DNA of 64,000 bases, taken from NCBI RefSeq assembly GCF_004359195.1, contig NZ_CP037954.1:1302001-1366000 (forward strand), in the 5' to 3' direction. A program made the translations under genes and the position numbers. Below, piece after piece: positions 46,131-54,336 of the stretch (position 1 is the stretch's first letter; the number at the start of each line of letters is the position of its first letter). Origin of the DNA: Chryseobacterium salivictor (GTDB lineage Bacteria > Bacteroidota > Bacteroidia > Flavobacteriales > Weeksellaceae). The notes under the pieces are model-generated. The model did no database searches. It was not told the DNA's origin and worked only from the letters and a program-made list of their open reading frames with translations.

Positions 46131-46654
46131 TTAACGCAAAGATCCGCAAAGACTTTTTTACTTGCACATCACTTTTTAAGAACGCAAAGGCGTTTCACTC
46201 AGCAAAGTAGTAAATCTTTTACAAATTATTTGCTATTCTTTTAACGCCGTCTTTAAATAATAAAGAGTGAAAATTCAACAGCATACCTAATTTAAATCCT
46301 GTAATTCTTAAATAGTTTAAAGTTGATAGGTATGATAAGTAATAATTTCAGGAACTGCCTTAATCTCTATTATTACTTTATCTTCAATTGAAATATCTTT
46401 TTGCTTTTCAACTTTCAAACCGTTCCTCTTTAATTCATAAACTAAACATTCTTCATATACCGCTTCATAAAGACCAATTCCAACCTTACGATGAATTTTC
46501 AAACCCGACTCAAATACTACTTTTGAAATTTCATTTTCATTCATATTTTAATCATTTCATTTTACGACATTTATTCAAGCCTTCGCTAAGTGAAACGCCT
46601 TTGCGTTCGAATAATAAGTAATACGGTTTCATCTCTTTGCGTCTTTTGCGTTAA
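46131..46654. repeat. Nested inverted repeats enclosing a GxxExxY pseudogene
   Basis: Outer arms: TTAACGCAAAGATCCGCAAAG on the left (from 46131) and the inverse of a very similar sequence on the right (46634-46654). Inner arms: AACGCAAAGGCGTTTCACT at 46181-46199 and its exact reverse complement at 46589-46607. The arms enclose one broken GxxExxY gene. No transposase is present. The structure looks like a repeat-bounded cassette or non-autonomous element. Confidence 0.7.
46219..46544 (-). pseudogene. GxxExxY family gene, broken
   Basis: The frame from 46544 starts with the family signature (VGIGLYEAVYEECLVYEL, the GxxExxY motif) and reads to EDKVIIEIKAVPEIITYHTY before a TAA at 46317-46319. 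In the next frame the family C-terminus continues: LRITGFKLGMLLNFHSLLFK, then DGVKRIANNL and a stop at 46219. One missing T in the TTTAAA context at about 46316-46321 explains the shift. In addition, about 25 residues that normally lie between VEKQK and EDKV are absent, an internal deletion. The family is small, of unknown function, and often present in several copies in Bacteroidota. Confidence 0.8.
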
Positions 46655-46688
46655 AGATATTCTCTCACTTGAAGCGAGATCGTTGACA

Positions 46689-47711
46689 TTAAAAAAGTTC
46701 ATCAGGTCTTCTCGGCACCGAAATATTCAAATGCTTATACGCTTTTTCCGTTACTTCCCGTCCTCTCGGAGTTCGGATAATAAAACCTTCCTGAATCAAA
46801 AACGGTTCATAAACCTCTTCCAAAGTTTCCGGATTTTCGCCAATTGAAGTTGCCAATGCAGAAATCCCCACGGGTTTCCCACGGAAATTTTCAATCATCA
46901 CGCGCATAATTCTATTGTCCATATCATCGAGTCCGAATTCATCAACATTTAAAGAATTTAATGCAAATTTCGTAATTTCAATTTCGATTTCGCCATTTCC
47001 TTTAATTTCTGCAAAATCCCGAACTCTCCGCAAAAGTGCATTTGCAATTCTGGGAGTGCCACGACTTCTTCTCGCAATTTCCAAAGCAGCATCTTCGTAG
47101 ATTTTAACATCTAAAACCCGTGCACTTCTTTCGATAATCATCGATAAAAGTTCAATCGTATAATATTCTAACCGGGACTGGATTCCGAATCTTGCGAGCA
47201 TCGGTTTGGTCAGCATTCCGCTTCTGGTGGTTGCTCCAACCAACGTAAAAGGATTCAAACCGATCTGCACACTTCTGGCATTCGGACCGCTTTCCAGCAT
47301 GATGTCGATTTTATAATCTTCCATCGCCGAATACAAATACTCTTCTACAATCGGGGAAAGCCGGTGGATTTCATCGATGAATAAAACATCATTTTCTTCC
47401 AGATTGGTTAAAAGTCCGGCCAAACTTCCTGGCTTATCCAAGACCGGACCCGAAGTGATTTTACAGCCCACTCCCAATTCATTCGCAATAATATGGGCTA
47501 AAGTCGTTTTCCCCAATCCCGGCGGACCGTGTAAAAGAACGTGATCCAGCGCACCGCCACGGTTTTTTGCCGCTGCAACAAAAACTTCAAGATTATCCAG
47601 AGTCTTGCGCTGTCCGGCAAAATCCCGAAAACTCTGCGGACGGATTTTCTCTTCTAAAATTAATTCATCCTCGGAGAAATTCTCTTGATCGGGATGCAAA
47701 AAATCGGGCAT
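46689..47711 (-). CDS. ruvB: Holliday junction branch migration DNA helicase RuvB
   Basis: AAA+ motor that drives branch migration with RuvA. 340 residues from the ATG at 47711 ([12 protein letters not shown]). Walker A is GPPGLGKTT, Walker [10 protein letters not shown], sensor 1 GATTRSG, arginine finger region [13 protein letters not shown], and a winged-helix C-terminus ends [20 protein letters not shown]. An in-frame TTG at 47729 overlaps the -7 box and is rejected. It is the first gene of a leftward unit next to the repeat-bounded GxxExxY pseudogene. Confidence 0.97.
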   Translation of the reverse strand: MPDFLHPDQENFSEDELILEEKIRPQSFRDFAGQRKTLDNLEVFVAAAKNRGGALDHVLLHGPPGLGKTTLAHIIANELGVGCKITSGPVLDKPGSLAGLLTNLEENDVLFIDEIHRLSPIVEEYLYSAMEDYKIDIMLESGPNARSVQIGLNPFTLVGATTRSGMLTKPMLARFGIQSRLEYYTIELLSMIIERSARVLDVKIYEDAALEIARRSRGTPRIANALLRRVRDFAEIKGNGEIEIEITKFALNSLNVDEFGLDDMDNRIMRVMIENFRGKPVGISALATSIGENPETLEEVYEPFLIQEGFIIRTPRGREVTEKAYKHLNISVPRRPDELF

Positions 47712-47726
47712 TTTTATAAATTTCTT

Positions 47727-47734
47727 CAAAGATA
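47727..47734 (-). promoter_or_regulatory. -7 promoter box of ruvB
   Basis: On the minus strand TATCTTTG, a perfect box, 15 nt upstream of the ATG at 47711. Its final TTG is in frame with ruvB. Confidence 0.7.
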
Positions 47735-47857
47735 GAAAATTTTAGAACGGAAATATTCTTATCTTTTTTTAAAATAAAAAAATTAAGTGACTCTCTTTTT
47801 ATTCGTCAACCATTAATTTAATATCCAAAACACCCGAAATATAAAAGTCTAATGTCT

Positions 47858-47865
47858 TAATTTTG
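47858..47865 (+). promoter_or_regulatory. -7 promoter box of the MFS transporter gene
   Basis: TAATTTTG is a perfect box, 6 nt before the ATG at 47872. The in-frame TTG at 47863 is part of the box. With such spacing the transcript would be leaderless or nearly so. Confidence 0.6.
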
Positions 47866-47871
47866 CGGCAT

Positions 47872-49017
47872 ATGTTTTCAACACCTCAAAAGCAAAGAAT
47901 TGCACTTTCGGCCTATTTCTTTTTATCTGGAATTTGTTTTTCTACCTGGGCTTCCAGAATTCCCACCATCAAAGCTATTTTTAATCTTACAGAAGGAGAT
48001 TTAGGAAATCTATTAATGATCATGCCGGCAAGTGCCATCATCGGAATTCCTCTTTCTGGCTGGCTTGTCGCAAAATATGACAGCAGAATTCCATTACAAA
48101 TAGCCAGCGTAACCTTTTTGTTGTCTTTATTTTCTATCGGCTGGGGATTTTCATTGTTTGGACTTGTAATTTCCCTTATATTATTTTCGATATCGCTCAG
48201 AATTATTAATGTTGCCATTAATACGCAGTCACTCTCTATTCAGGAAAAATTTGAAAAAAGAATTGTGGGTAAATTTCATGGAGTTTGGAGTATTGGCGGT
48301 ATTTTAGGCGTGCTGTTTTCAACAATTATGATCAAATATCAGGTTTCAATATTTTGGCATTTTCTGATGATCATGTTGTTTGGGCTCGTCATCATTATTG
48401 GGATGTTCCCTTTTCTCATTAAAAATGACAAAGCCAAAACAAGCAATACTTTCAAATTGCAAAAACCCAGTAAATACATTTCCCTGTTAGGATTTATCGT
48501 TTTTTTTGCGGCAATTTGTGAGGGAGGAATGTACGACTGGAATGGCGTCTACTTGAAAGAAATTGTAAAACAGGAAGTTTTCACGTACGGTTATTTACTG
48601 TTCATGGTTTGTATGACGATTTCCAGATTAACGATCGATAATCTGATGGGACGGTTTGGTATGCAAAAATTGTATATCGCAAGTTCGGTTCTTATCATTT
48701 CGGGAGTTCTTATTGCTACTGTTTTTCCGTCCCTTTTTCCCGTTCTTATTGGGTTTTGTATGGTCGGATTTGGCGTTTCCGGACTTTATCCTATGACTTT
48801 TATTCTCGCTGGTAAGGCTAAAAAATATTCGGTTCCGATTGTGATTTCCATTATCAGTACCTACTCGACAGTGGGTATGTTTTTAGGTCCGCCGATTATT
48901 GGTTATCTTGCAAGTGCATTTGGACTGCAAAAAGCATTTATCACATTTATTGTAGCTGGATTAATGTTTATTCCACTTTCCAAATTCGTTTTCGATCATT
49001 TAAAAAAGACCAATTAA
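47872..49017 (+). CDS. MFS transporter, YbjJ/FucP-like
   Basis: A 381-residue major facilitator with about 12 hydrophobic segments. The N-terminal segment FFLSGICFSTWASRIPTIKA and the loop GWLVAKYDSR are typical of the YbjJ-like branch of the family, whose substrates are poorly known. The conserved acidic residue in FFAAICEGGMYDWNGVYL in helix 7 resembles sugar-transporter relatives. No neighbouring catabolic gene identifies the substrate; hutI lies downstream, but 276 nt and an inverted-repeat element separate them. Confidence 0.85.
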   Translation: MFSTPQKQRIALSAYFFLSGICFSTWASRIPTIKAIFNLTEGDLGNLLMIMPASAIIGIPLSGWLVAKYDSRIPLQIASVTFLLSLFSIGWGFSLFGLVISLILFSISLRIINVAINTQSLSIQEKFEKRIVGKFHGVWSIGGILGVLFSTIMIKYQVSIFWHFLMIMLFGLVIIIGMFPFLIKNDKAKTSNTFKLQKPSKYISLLGFIVFFAAICEGGMYDWNGVYLKEIVKQEVFTYGYLLFMVCMTISRLTIDNLMGRFGMQKLYIASSVLIISGVLIATVFPSLFPVLIGFCMVGFGVSGLYPMTFILAGKAKKYSVPIVISIISTYSTVGMFLGPPIIGYLASAFGLQKAFITFIVAGLMFIPLSKFVFDHLKKTN

Positions 49018-49068
49018 GCATAATTTAAATCGTCCTTAAAACCTATTATATTAATACCTTACAAAAAA

Positions 49069-49217
49069 CAACCACCAAGGACACAAAAGTTTTTATCACT
49101 GTGAAGATTAAATAATTTTGTGTTAAAGATAAAAAAGGATGATGCAAAAGCGTTCGGCTTATTTTACCTTTAATAGGATTGTTTTTATGCTTTACTCTTT
49201 TGTTACTTTTGTGGTTG
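49069..49217. repeat. MITE-like element with imperfect terminal inverted repeats
   Basis: The left arm CAACCACCAAGGACACAAAAG (49069-49089, written here in two parts: CAACCACCAAGG and ACACAAAAG) matches the reverse complement of 49197-49217 at 17 of 21 positions. The 149-bp segment between has no coding capacity. The arms resemble in style those around the GxxExxY pseudogene (AACxxCAAAGxxxxCAAAGA). Confidence 0.5.
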
Positions 49218-49263
49218 AAAAAATTGAATTATTTTTTTTGTCAAAACCTAAAGTCTTTTGTTT

Positions 49264-49271
49264 TATTTTTG
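49264..49271 (+). promoter_or_regulatory. -7 promoter box of hutI
   Basis: TATTTTTG matches TAnnTTTG, 22 nt before the hutI ATG. Confidence 0.5.
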
Positions 49272-49293
49272 AAATATTAAAAAAATCTTCGTC

Positions 49294-50523
49294 ATGAAAT
49301 TAATCGGTCCTTTCAAACAAATTGTAACGCTTGCCAAACTTCCTTTACGGGGAAAATTATCTGATGACCAACTCGAAATTATTAATGATGGCGGACTTTT
49401 AATTAAAGACGGAAAAATAGAAACCGCAGATTCTTTTCAAAATTTAAAAGAACAATTCCCCAATATTGAAATTGAAAATATCGAAGGTGAACAGATTTGT
49501 TTGCCGGCTTTTACGGATTCTCACACGCACATTTGTTTCGGAGGAAACCGTGCCAATGATTTTGCGATGAGAAATGCCGGAAAAACCTATTTGGAAATCG
49601 CAGAAAATGGAGGCGGAATTTGGAGTTCCGTTCAGCACACGAGACTGGCAAGTGAAGAAGAATTATTAAAAACCACTTTAGAAAGAATCAATTTCCTGGT
49701 TTCATTGGGAATTACAACGGTTGAAATAAAATCCGGTTATGGTTTAGATGTTGAAAATGAGCTGAAAATGTTGCGCGTGATAAAAAAAGCACAAGCTTTT
49801 ACAAAAGCGACTTTGATCACAACTTGTCTTTCCGCCCATTTAAAACCAAGAGATTTCGAAGGAAGTTCAGAGGCATATTTACAATACGTTTTAGATGAAA
49901 TTTTACCAAAAGTAAAAGAAGAAAACCTCGCAAAAAGAGTTGATATTTTCATTGAAAAATCCGCATTTTTACCGGAAGAAAGCAAAGCGTTTTTATTAAA
50001 AGCCAAAGAATTCGGTTTTGAAATAACGGTTCACGCCGATCAGTTTACGTCGGGGAGTTCAAGAATTGCGGTGGAAGTTGGTGCAAAATCAGCCGATCAT
50101 TTAGAGGCAACTATTGATGAAGACATCGAATTTTTAGCGAAATCTGAAACGGTTGCGACTGCGCTTCCAGGAGCAAGTTTGGGTTTAGGAGAAAAGTTTA
50201 CGCCGGCCAGGAAAATTTTAGATGCCGGTGGGATTTTAGCGATCGCTTCCGATTGGAATCCCGGTTCTGCTCCAATGGGAAATCTGATTACCCAAGCAAG
50301 TATTTTGGCGACTTTCGAAAAATTATCGACCGCAGAAGTTTTGGCGGGAATTACTTTCCGTTCGGCTTTTGCTTTAGGTTTAGAAGACCGCGGAACTTTA
50401 GAAAAAGGAAAGAAAGCAGATTTTGTTACTTTTGAAACTGATAATTTCCAGAACGTGCTTTATCAGCAGGGAAGTTTAAGAGCTGAAACGGTTTATATTG
50501 ACGGAGAAAAACAATCATCATGA
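49294..50523 (+). CDS. hutI: Imidazolonepropionase
   Basis: Third enzyme of histidine degradation: hydrolyses 4-imidazolone-5-propanoate to N-formimino-glutamate. The 409-residue amidohydrolase has the metal site TDSHTHICFGGNRANDF (residues about 74-90), the substrate region LVSLGITTVEIKSGYGL, a metal His in VHADQF (about 248) and a metal Asp in AIASDWNPGSAP (about 322). Other hut genes (hutH, hutU, hutG) are not in the window. Its stop overlaps the next start (ATGA), so it is translationally coupled to the DUF695 gene. Confidence 0.95.
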   Translation: MKLIGPFKQIVTLAKLPLRGKLSDDQLEIINDGGLLIKDGKIETADSFQNLKEQFPNIEIENIEGEQICLPAFTDSHTHICFGGNRANDFAMRNAGKTYLEIAENGGGIWSSVQHTRLASEEELLKTTLERINFLVSLGITTVEIKSGYGLDVENELKMLRVIKKAQAFTKATLITTCLSAHLKPRDFEGSSEAYLQYVLDEILPKVKEENLAKRVDIFIEKSAFLPEESKAFLLKAKEFGFEITVHADQFTSGSSRIAVEVGAKSADHLEATIDEDIEFLAKSETVATALPGASLGLGEKFTPARKILDAGGILAIASDWNPGSAPMGNLITQASILATFEKLSTAEVLAGITFRSAFALGLEDRGTLEKGKKADFVTFETDNFQNVLYQQGSLRAETVYIDGEKQSS

Positions 50524-51593
50524 CTGAATTAAAAAAACTGAACAAATCCACATATCAAGAGTTTTGGAAGTGGTTTGAAACCAAAGAAAAAGATTTTTTC
50601 AATGCGGTGAAAGAGCAACAAAACATTGATGAAAATTTTTTAAATATCATTCTACCACAATTGAAGGAATTGAATGAAAATTTCTTCATCCTTGTGGGAA
50701 TGTCTGATGATCTTACTGCCGAACTCATTATCACCGTTGATGGAAGCATTAAAGATATCGTTTACGCTGAAGAACTTATCGCTGAATCTCCGAATCTTGA
50801 AAACTGGAAATTCACCGCGCTCAAACCGGAACTGGATATTGAAAATGTGAGCATCAGAATGGGTGATTACATTTTCGACAAAAACAACATCTATTTCTAT
50901 TCCAACGACGACGAGGATTATCCGGATGAAATTGACTTAGTTTTTGTTCATGAAGATTTAAATGACCAAAATGAAAATGAACTGATCAATGGAACTTATC
51001 TGTTTATCGATAATTATTTAGGAGAATTAAATTTTGTGACTCAGATTGATAATTTTAGCATTGCAGGTAAAAGTGAGGCAGAAAAAGAATTAGTTCCCAT
51101 CGAAAAATTAAAGGATTTTTTGAGTTGGCGTGAAAGAGAATTTACCGAAAAATACGAAGCCGCCAAAATTGAAACAACCGAAGATTCCTACTCTTTATTA
51201 GAAGGAACTTTGGAAAATGGTTTTCCTTTGCTTGCCACGGTGAATGTCGATTTATTGCAATGGGATCAGAAAGCATCACATCCCTGGATTTCGGTTTTGA
51301 GAATTGCCTATTCAGGCGATGAAGACAATGGTTTTCCGGATGATAAAGATTATGATTTGTTTAATACAATCGAAGATGATATCATGCTTGAACTCAATTC
51401 CGAAGAAGGGAATTTGAATTTGGGCCGGGAAACCGCCGATAATATAAGAGAAATTTATTTTGTCAGCAGAGACTTCCGAAAAATTTCAAAAATTCTCGCC
51501 AAAACTGTTGAAAAATACCCGGACTACGAAATGAGCTTTGAAATTTATAAAGATAAGTACTGGCAATCATTTGAACGCTACGGAATTCATTAA
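50520..51593 (+). CDS. DUF695 domain-containing protein
   Basis: A 357-residue cytoplasmic, strongly acidic protein. Residues about 240-357 (ISVLRIAYSGDEDNGFPDDK, LNLGRETADNIREIYFVSRD) match the DUF695 pattern of a buried strand, a V/L-GR-x-T turn and an aromatic-rich strand. The first 200 residues look like a second, divergent domain of the DUF695-related type (GSIKDIVYAEEL, LNFVTQ). Function unknown. Its ATG overlaps the hutI stop; paaB begins 34 nt downstream behind a near-consensus -7 box. Confidence 0.7.
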   Translation: MTELKKLNKSTYQEFWKWFETKEKDFFNAVKEQQNIDENFLNIILPQLKELNENFFILVGMSDDLTAELIITVDGSIKDIVYAEELIAESPNLENWKFTALKPELDIENVSIRMGDYIFDKNNIYFYSNDDEDYPDEIDLVFVHEDLNDQNENELINGTYLFIDNYLGELNFVTQIDNFSIAGKSEAEKELVPIEKLKDFLSWREREFTEKYEAAKIETTEDSYSLLEGTLENGFPLLATVNVDLLQWDQKASHPWISVLRIAYSGDEDNGFPDDKDYDLFNTIEDDIMLELNSEEGNLNLGRETADNIREIYFVSRDFRKISKILAKTVEKYPDYEMSFEIYKDKYWQSFERYGIH

Positions 51594-51600
51594 AAATCTT

Positions 51601-51608
51601 TATCTTTA
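51601..51608 (+). promoter_or_regulatory. Probable -7 promoter box of paaB
   Basis: TATCTTTA differs from TAnnTTTG only at the last base and lies 19 nt before the paaB ATG, suggesting that the paa genes start here rather than reading through from hutI. Confidence 0.45.
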
Positions 51609-51627
51609 AACCTTAAAATTTACAGCA

Positions 51628-51909
51628 ATGAGCAACTTAGATATGTGGGAAGTTTTCATCCAGACAAAACCGGGACTTTCCCATAAACACGCAGGAACTG
51701 TACAGGCTGCAACGGCAGAAATGGCGCTTCAAGCTGCACGCGATGTTTATACCAGAAGAATGGAAGGGACTTCAATTTGGGTCGTTCCGAGTAAATATTT
51801 GGTGACTTCTGAAGGCATCGATAAAGAAGCATTTTTCGATCCGGCAGACGATAAACTGTACCGACACCCGACTTTTTACGAAATCCCGAACGATGTGAAA
51901 AACATGTAG
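51628..51909 (+). CDS. paaB: 1,2-phenylacetyl-CoA epoxidase subunit PaaB
   Basis: Small structural subunit of the multicomponent epoxidase. The 93-residue product has the family core WEVFIQTKPGLSHKHAGTVQ, ARDVYTRR and the segment ISIWVVPS-like TSIWVVPSKYL. Full length. In most paa clusters paaA, the catalytic diiron subunit, lies immediately upstream; here that position holds the DUF695 gene. The spacer to paaC is 82 nt and contains an A/G-rich imperfect hairpin. Confidence 0.93.
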   Translation: MSNLDMWEVFIQTKPGLSHKHAGTVQAATAEMALQAARDVYTRRMEGTSIWVVPSKYLVTSEGIDKEAFFDPADDKLYRHPTFYEIPNDVKNM

Positions 51910-51991
51910 CAATAGACTTTGAGAAAAAAGAGAATAGAAAAAAGACAATCGTCTTTACTCTTTGTTCTTTCATCTTTAATCTAAAAAATAA

Positions 51992-52741
51992 ATGAATCCA
52001 CTTTTTAATTATACTTTAAAACTCGCCGATGATACTTTGATTTTTGGTCAGAGACTGGGCGAATTGTGCGGACAGGGACCGTATCTGGAAGAAGATATCG
52101 CCTTGACGAATATTGCGCTTGATTATCTCGGACAGTCCAATAATTTTTATAAATATGCAGCACAAATTCAGGATTTGGGAAAAACGGAAGACGATTTGGC
52201 TTTCCTGCGTCTGGAAAAAGAATATCTGAATTGCCAGTTATCAGAACTTCCGAACGGTGATTATGCGAACACGCTTTTAAAAGTCTATTTCTTTTCGGTT
52301 TATCAAAAAATTCTTTACACGGAATTAATGAAAAGCAGCGACGAACAACTTTCTGCGATTGCCGAAAAATCTCTAAAAGAAGTAAAATACCATTATACGC
52401 ACACTTCAACCTGGATTAAAATGTTTGCAGGCGGAACCGAAGAAAGTAAAACCCGCCTAAAGAATGCGGTTGAAAATCTTTGGGAATACACTGGCGGAAT
52501 GTTTGCGGAAACTCCAGGCGAAGAGGATTTAGCAAAATTAGAAATCGTTCCGAACGGAAAACACATTCACGACGTGTGGACGAAAACCGTAACAGAAGAT
52601 TTCAAAAATTTCGGCATTGAAATCCCGGAAAGTGAATTTATGCAAAAAGGTTCACGAACCGGTTACCACACCGAATATTTTGGTTTTATCTTATGTGAAT
52701 TGCAATACATGCAGAGAACGTATCCGAATTGCGCCTGGTAA
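51992..52741 (+). CDS. paaC: 1,2-phenylacetyl-CoA epoxidase subunit PaaC
   Basis: Structural partner of PaaA with a ferritin-like helical fold. The 249-residue protein carries FGQRLGELCGQGPYLEEDIA and LTNIALDYLGQSNNFYKYAA near the N-terminus, LKEVKYHYTHTSTWIKMFAG in the middle and ends PNCAW. PaaC usually lacks functional iron ligands and scaffolds the catalytic subunit. It belongs to the run paaB-C-D-G-H-I. Confidence 0.95.
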   Translation: MNPLFNYTLKLADDTLIFGQRLGELCGQGPYLEEDIALTNIALDYLGQSNNFYKYAAQIQDLGKTEDDLAFLRLEKEYLNCQLSELPNGDYANTLLKVYFFSVYQKILYTELMKSSDEQLSAIAEKSLKEVKYHYTHTSTWIKMFAGGTEESKTRLKNAVENLWEYTGGMFAETPGEEDLAKLEIVPNGKHIHDVWTKTVTEDFKNFGIEIPESEFMQKGSRTGYHTEYFGFILCELQYMQRTYPNCAW

Positions 52742-52860
52742 ACTTAGTTGATAGTTACAAAATTATTGATTTTCAGTTTTTGTGAACTTTTATGAAGCAT
52801 AATTTTCACTTTAATAATCATAAAACTTTTGTGCCTTAAAAAAAACAATTTAAAAATCCT

Positions 52861-53334
52861 GTGGTTAATCAAGCAAACTTACTAGAACTCCTTTCCCAAA
52901 TTCCCGATCCCGAAATTCCCGTTATCAATATCGTGGAACTCGGCATCGTTCGGGATGCAAAAATGATTTCCGAAAACGAAGCAGAAATCGTGATTACTCC
53001 GACGTATTCGGCTTGTCCGGCCATGTTTAATATTGAAGAAGACATTGTAAAACTCTTCAAAGAAAAAGGAATTTCCGCGAAAGTTATCACAAAAATTTCC
53101 CCTGTTTGGACCACCGACTGGATTACCGACGAAGCACGTGAAAAACTGCGGGTTTACGGAATTACGCCGCCTGAAAAAGGAAATCACGAAGATCATTTGA
53201 ATGTTCCGAAAAAATGCCCAAGATGCGGTTCTTACAATACCAGACAAATCAGCCGTTTCGGTTCTACGCTTTGCAAAGCCAGTTATCAGTGCAACGACTG
53301 TCTGGAACCTTTTGATTATTTTAAATGTCATTAA
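52861..53334 (+). CDS. paaD: 1,2-phenylacetyl-CoA epoxidase maturation protein PaaD
   Basis: 157 residues starting at a GTG. The N-terminal MIP18/DUF59 domain (LLELLSQIPDPEIPVINIVE, TPTYSACPAM with the conserved Cys) is linked to iron-sulfur assembly; the C-terminus has a zinc-ribbon with CPRCGS and YQCNDC. PaaD is thought to help mature the Fe-S reductase PaaE or the oxygenase. A 119-nt spacer separates it from paaC. Confidence 0.93.
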   Translation: MVNQANLLELLSQIPDPEIPVINIVELGIVRDAKMISENEAEIVITPTYSACPAMFNIEEDIVKLFKEKGISAKVITKISPVWTTDWITDEAREKLRVYGITPPEKGNHEDHLNVPKKCPRCGSYNTRQISRFGSTLCKASYQCNDCLEPFDYFKCH

Positions 53335-53420
53335 AGTAATGTAATGATTTGCAAAGGTGATGATCAAAACAATCATTATTCTGAACATTACAACTTTTAC
53401 TTTAAATATAATTAAAACTT

Positions 53421-53428
53421 TATCTTTG
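53421..53428 (+). promoter_or_regulatory. -7 promoter box upstream of paaG
   Basis: TATCTTTG is a perfect box, 44 nt before the paaG ATG, indicating an internal promoter within the paa run. Confidence 0.6.
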
Positions 53429-53472
53429 TTAAAGTCCACCTTAACACATTATCAAATCATCACATCAATATT

Positions 53473-54270
53473 ATGTACAAACAACTCGAAATAGAATCTC
53501 ATCTTGATGGGAAACTTCAGATCGCCTATTTAAATGACGAGAAAACGTATAACAGTTTAAACAAAACATTGCTTTCTGAACTCAGAACTTTTGTTCATGA
53601 CGGAAGTCGTAATGAAAATGTTCGATGCCTCGCTATTTCAGGTCGTGGAAAAGCCTTCTGTTCAGGTCAAAATCTGAAAGACGCCATGTCGTTCAGCGAT
53701 CCTGATGAGGAAAGAGTCATTCAGCGAATGGTGATTGATTTTTATAATCCTTTGGTGAAGGAAATTGCAAACGCGAGAAAACCGGTTATTTCTTTGGTGA
53801 ACGGTCCTGCAGTTGGTGCCGGCGCGATGTTGGCCCTTATTTGTGATTTTACTTTGGCGACAGAATCTTCTTATTTCTCCCAGGCTTTCGTAAACATCGG
53901 ACTGATTCCTGATACTGGCGGAACGTATTGGTTACCAAAGCTTTTGGGTAGACAGCAGGCGAATTATTTGGCTTTTACAGGCAAGAAAATTTCCGCTGCA
54001 GAAGCGAAAAATTTAGGATTAATCGCTGATGTTTTTGAAGATGAAAATTTTATGGTTAACGCGATGGCTGTTTTAGAACAAATATCCAATCTACCGACCA
54101 AAGCAATTTCTTTAACCAAAAAAGCGTTCAATGAATCTTATGACAATACATTGAGCCAGCAATTGGATGTTGAAGGAATATTGCAACAAACCGCAGCCGA
54201 ATCGGAAGATTTTATGGAAGGGGTTTCTGCATTTTTAGAAAAAAGAAAACCGGAATATAAAGGAAGATAA
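53473..54270 (+). CDS. paaG: Enoyl-CoA hydratase/isomerase, probable 1,2-epoxyphenylacetyl-CoA isomerase PaaG
   Basis: A 265-residue crotonase. Oxyanion-hole segments are SGRGKAFCSGQNLKDA and LVNGPAVGAGAMLALICDF. The catalytic region IGLIPDTGGTYWLPKLLG carries Asp but lacks the Glu pair of true enoyl-CoA hydratases, the pattern of PaaG, which opens the epoxide to the oxepin ring. Position between paaD and a 3-hydroxyacyl-CoA dehydrogenase supports this. PaaF (a real hydratase) is the alternative. Confidence 0.85.
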   Translation: MYKQLEIESHLDGKLQIAYLNDEKTYNSLNKTLLSELRTFVHDGSRNENVRCLAISGRGKAFCSGQNLKDAMSFSDPDEERVIQRMVIDFYNPLVKEIANARKPVISLVNGPAVGAGAMLALICDFTLATESSYFSQAFVNIGLIPDTGGTYWLPKLLGRQQANYLAFTGKKISAAEAKNLGLIADVFEDENFMVNAMAVLEQISNLPTKAISLTKKAFNESYDNTLSQQLDVEGILQQTAAESEDFMEGVSAFLEKRKPEYKGR

Positions 54271-54336
54271 TTCGATGATGTGATAATTTGACGATTCTCT
54301 CATCATCTCATCAACACATTAACATATCAACACATT

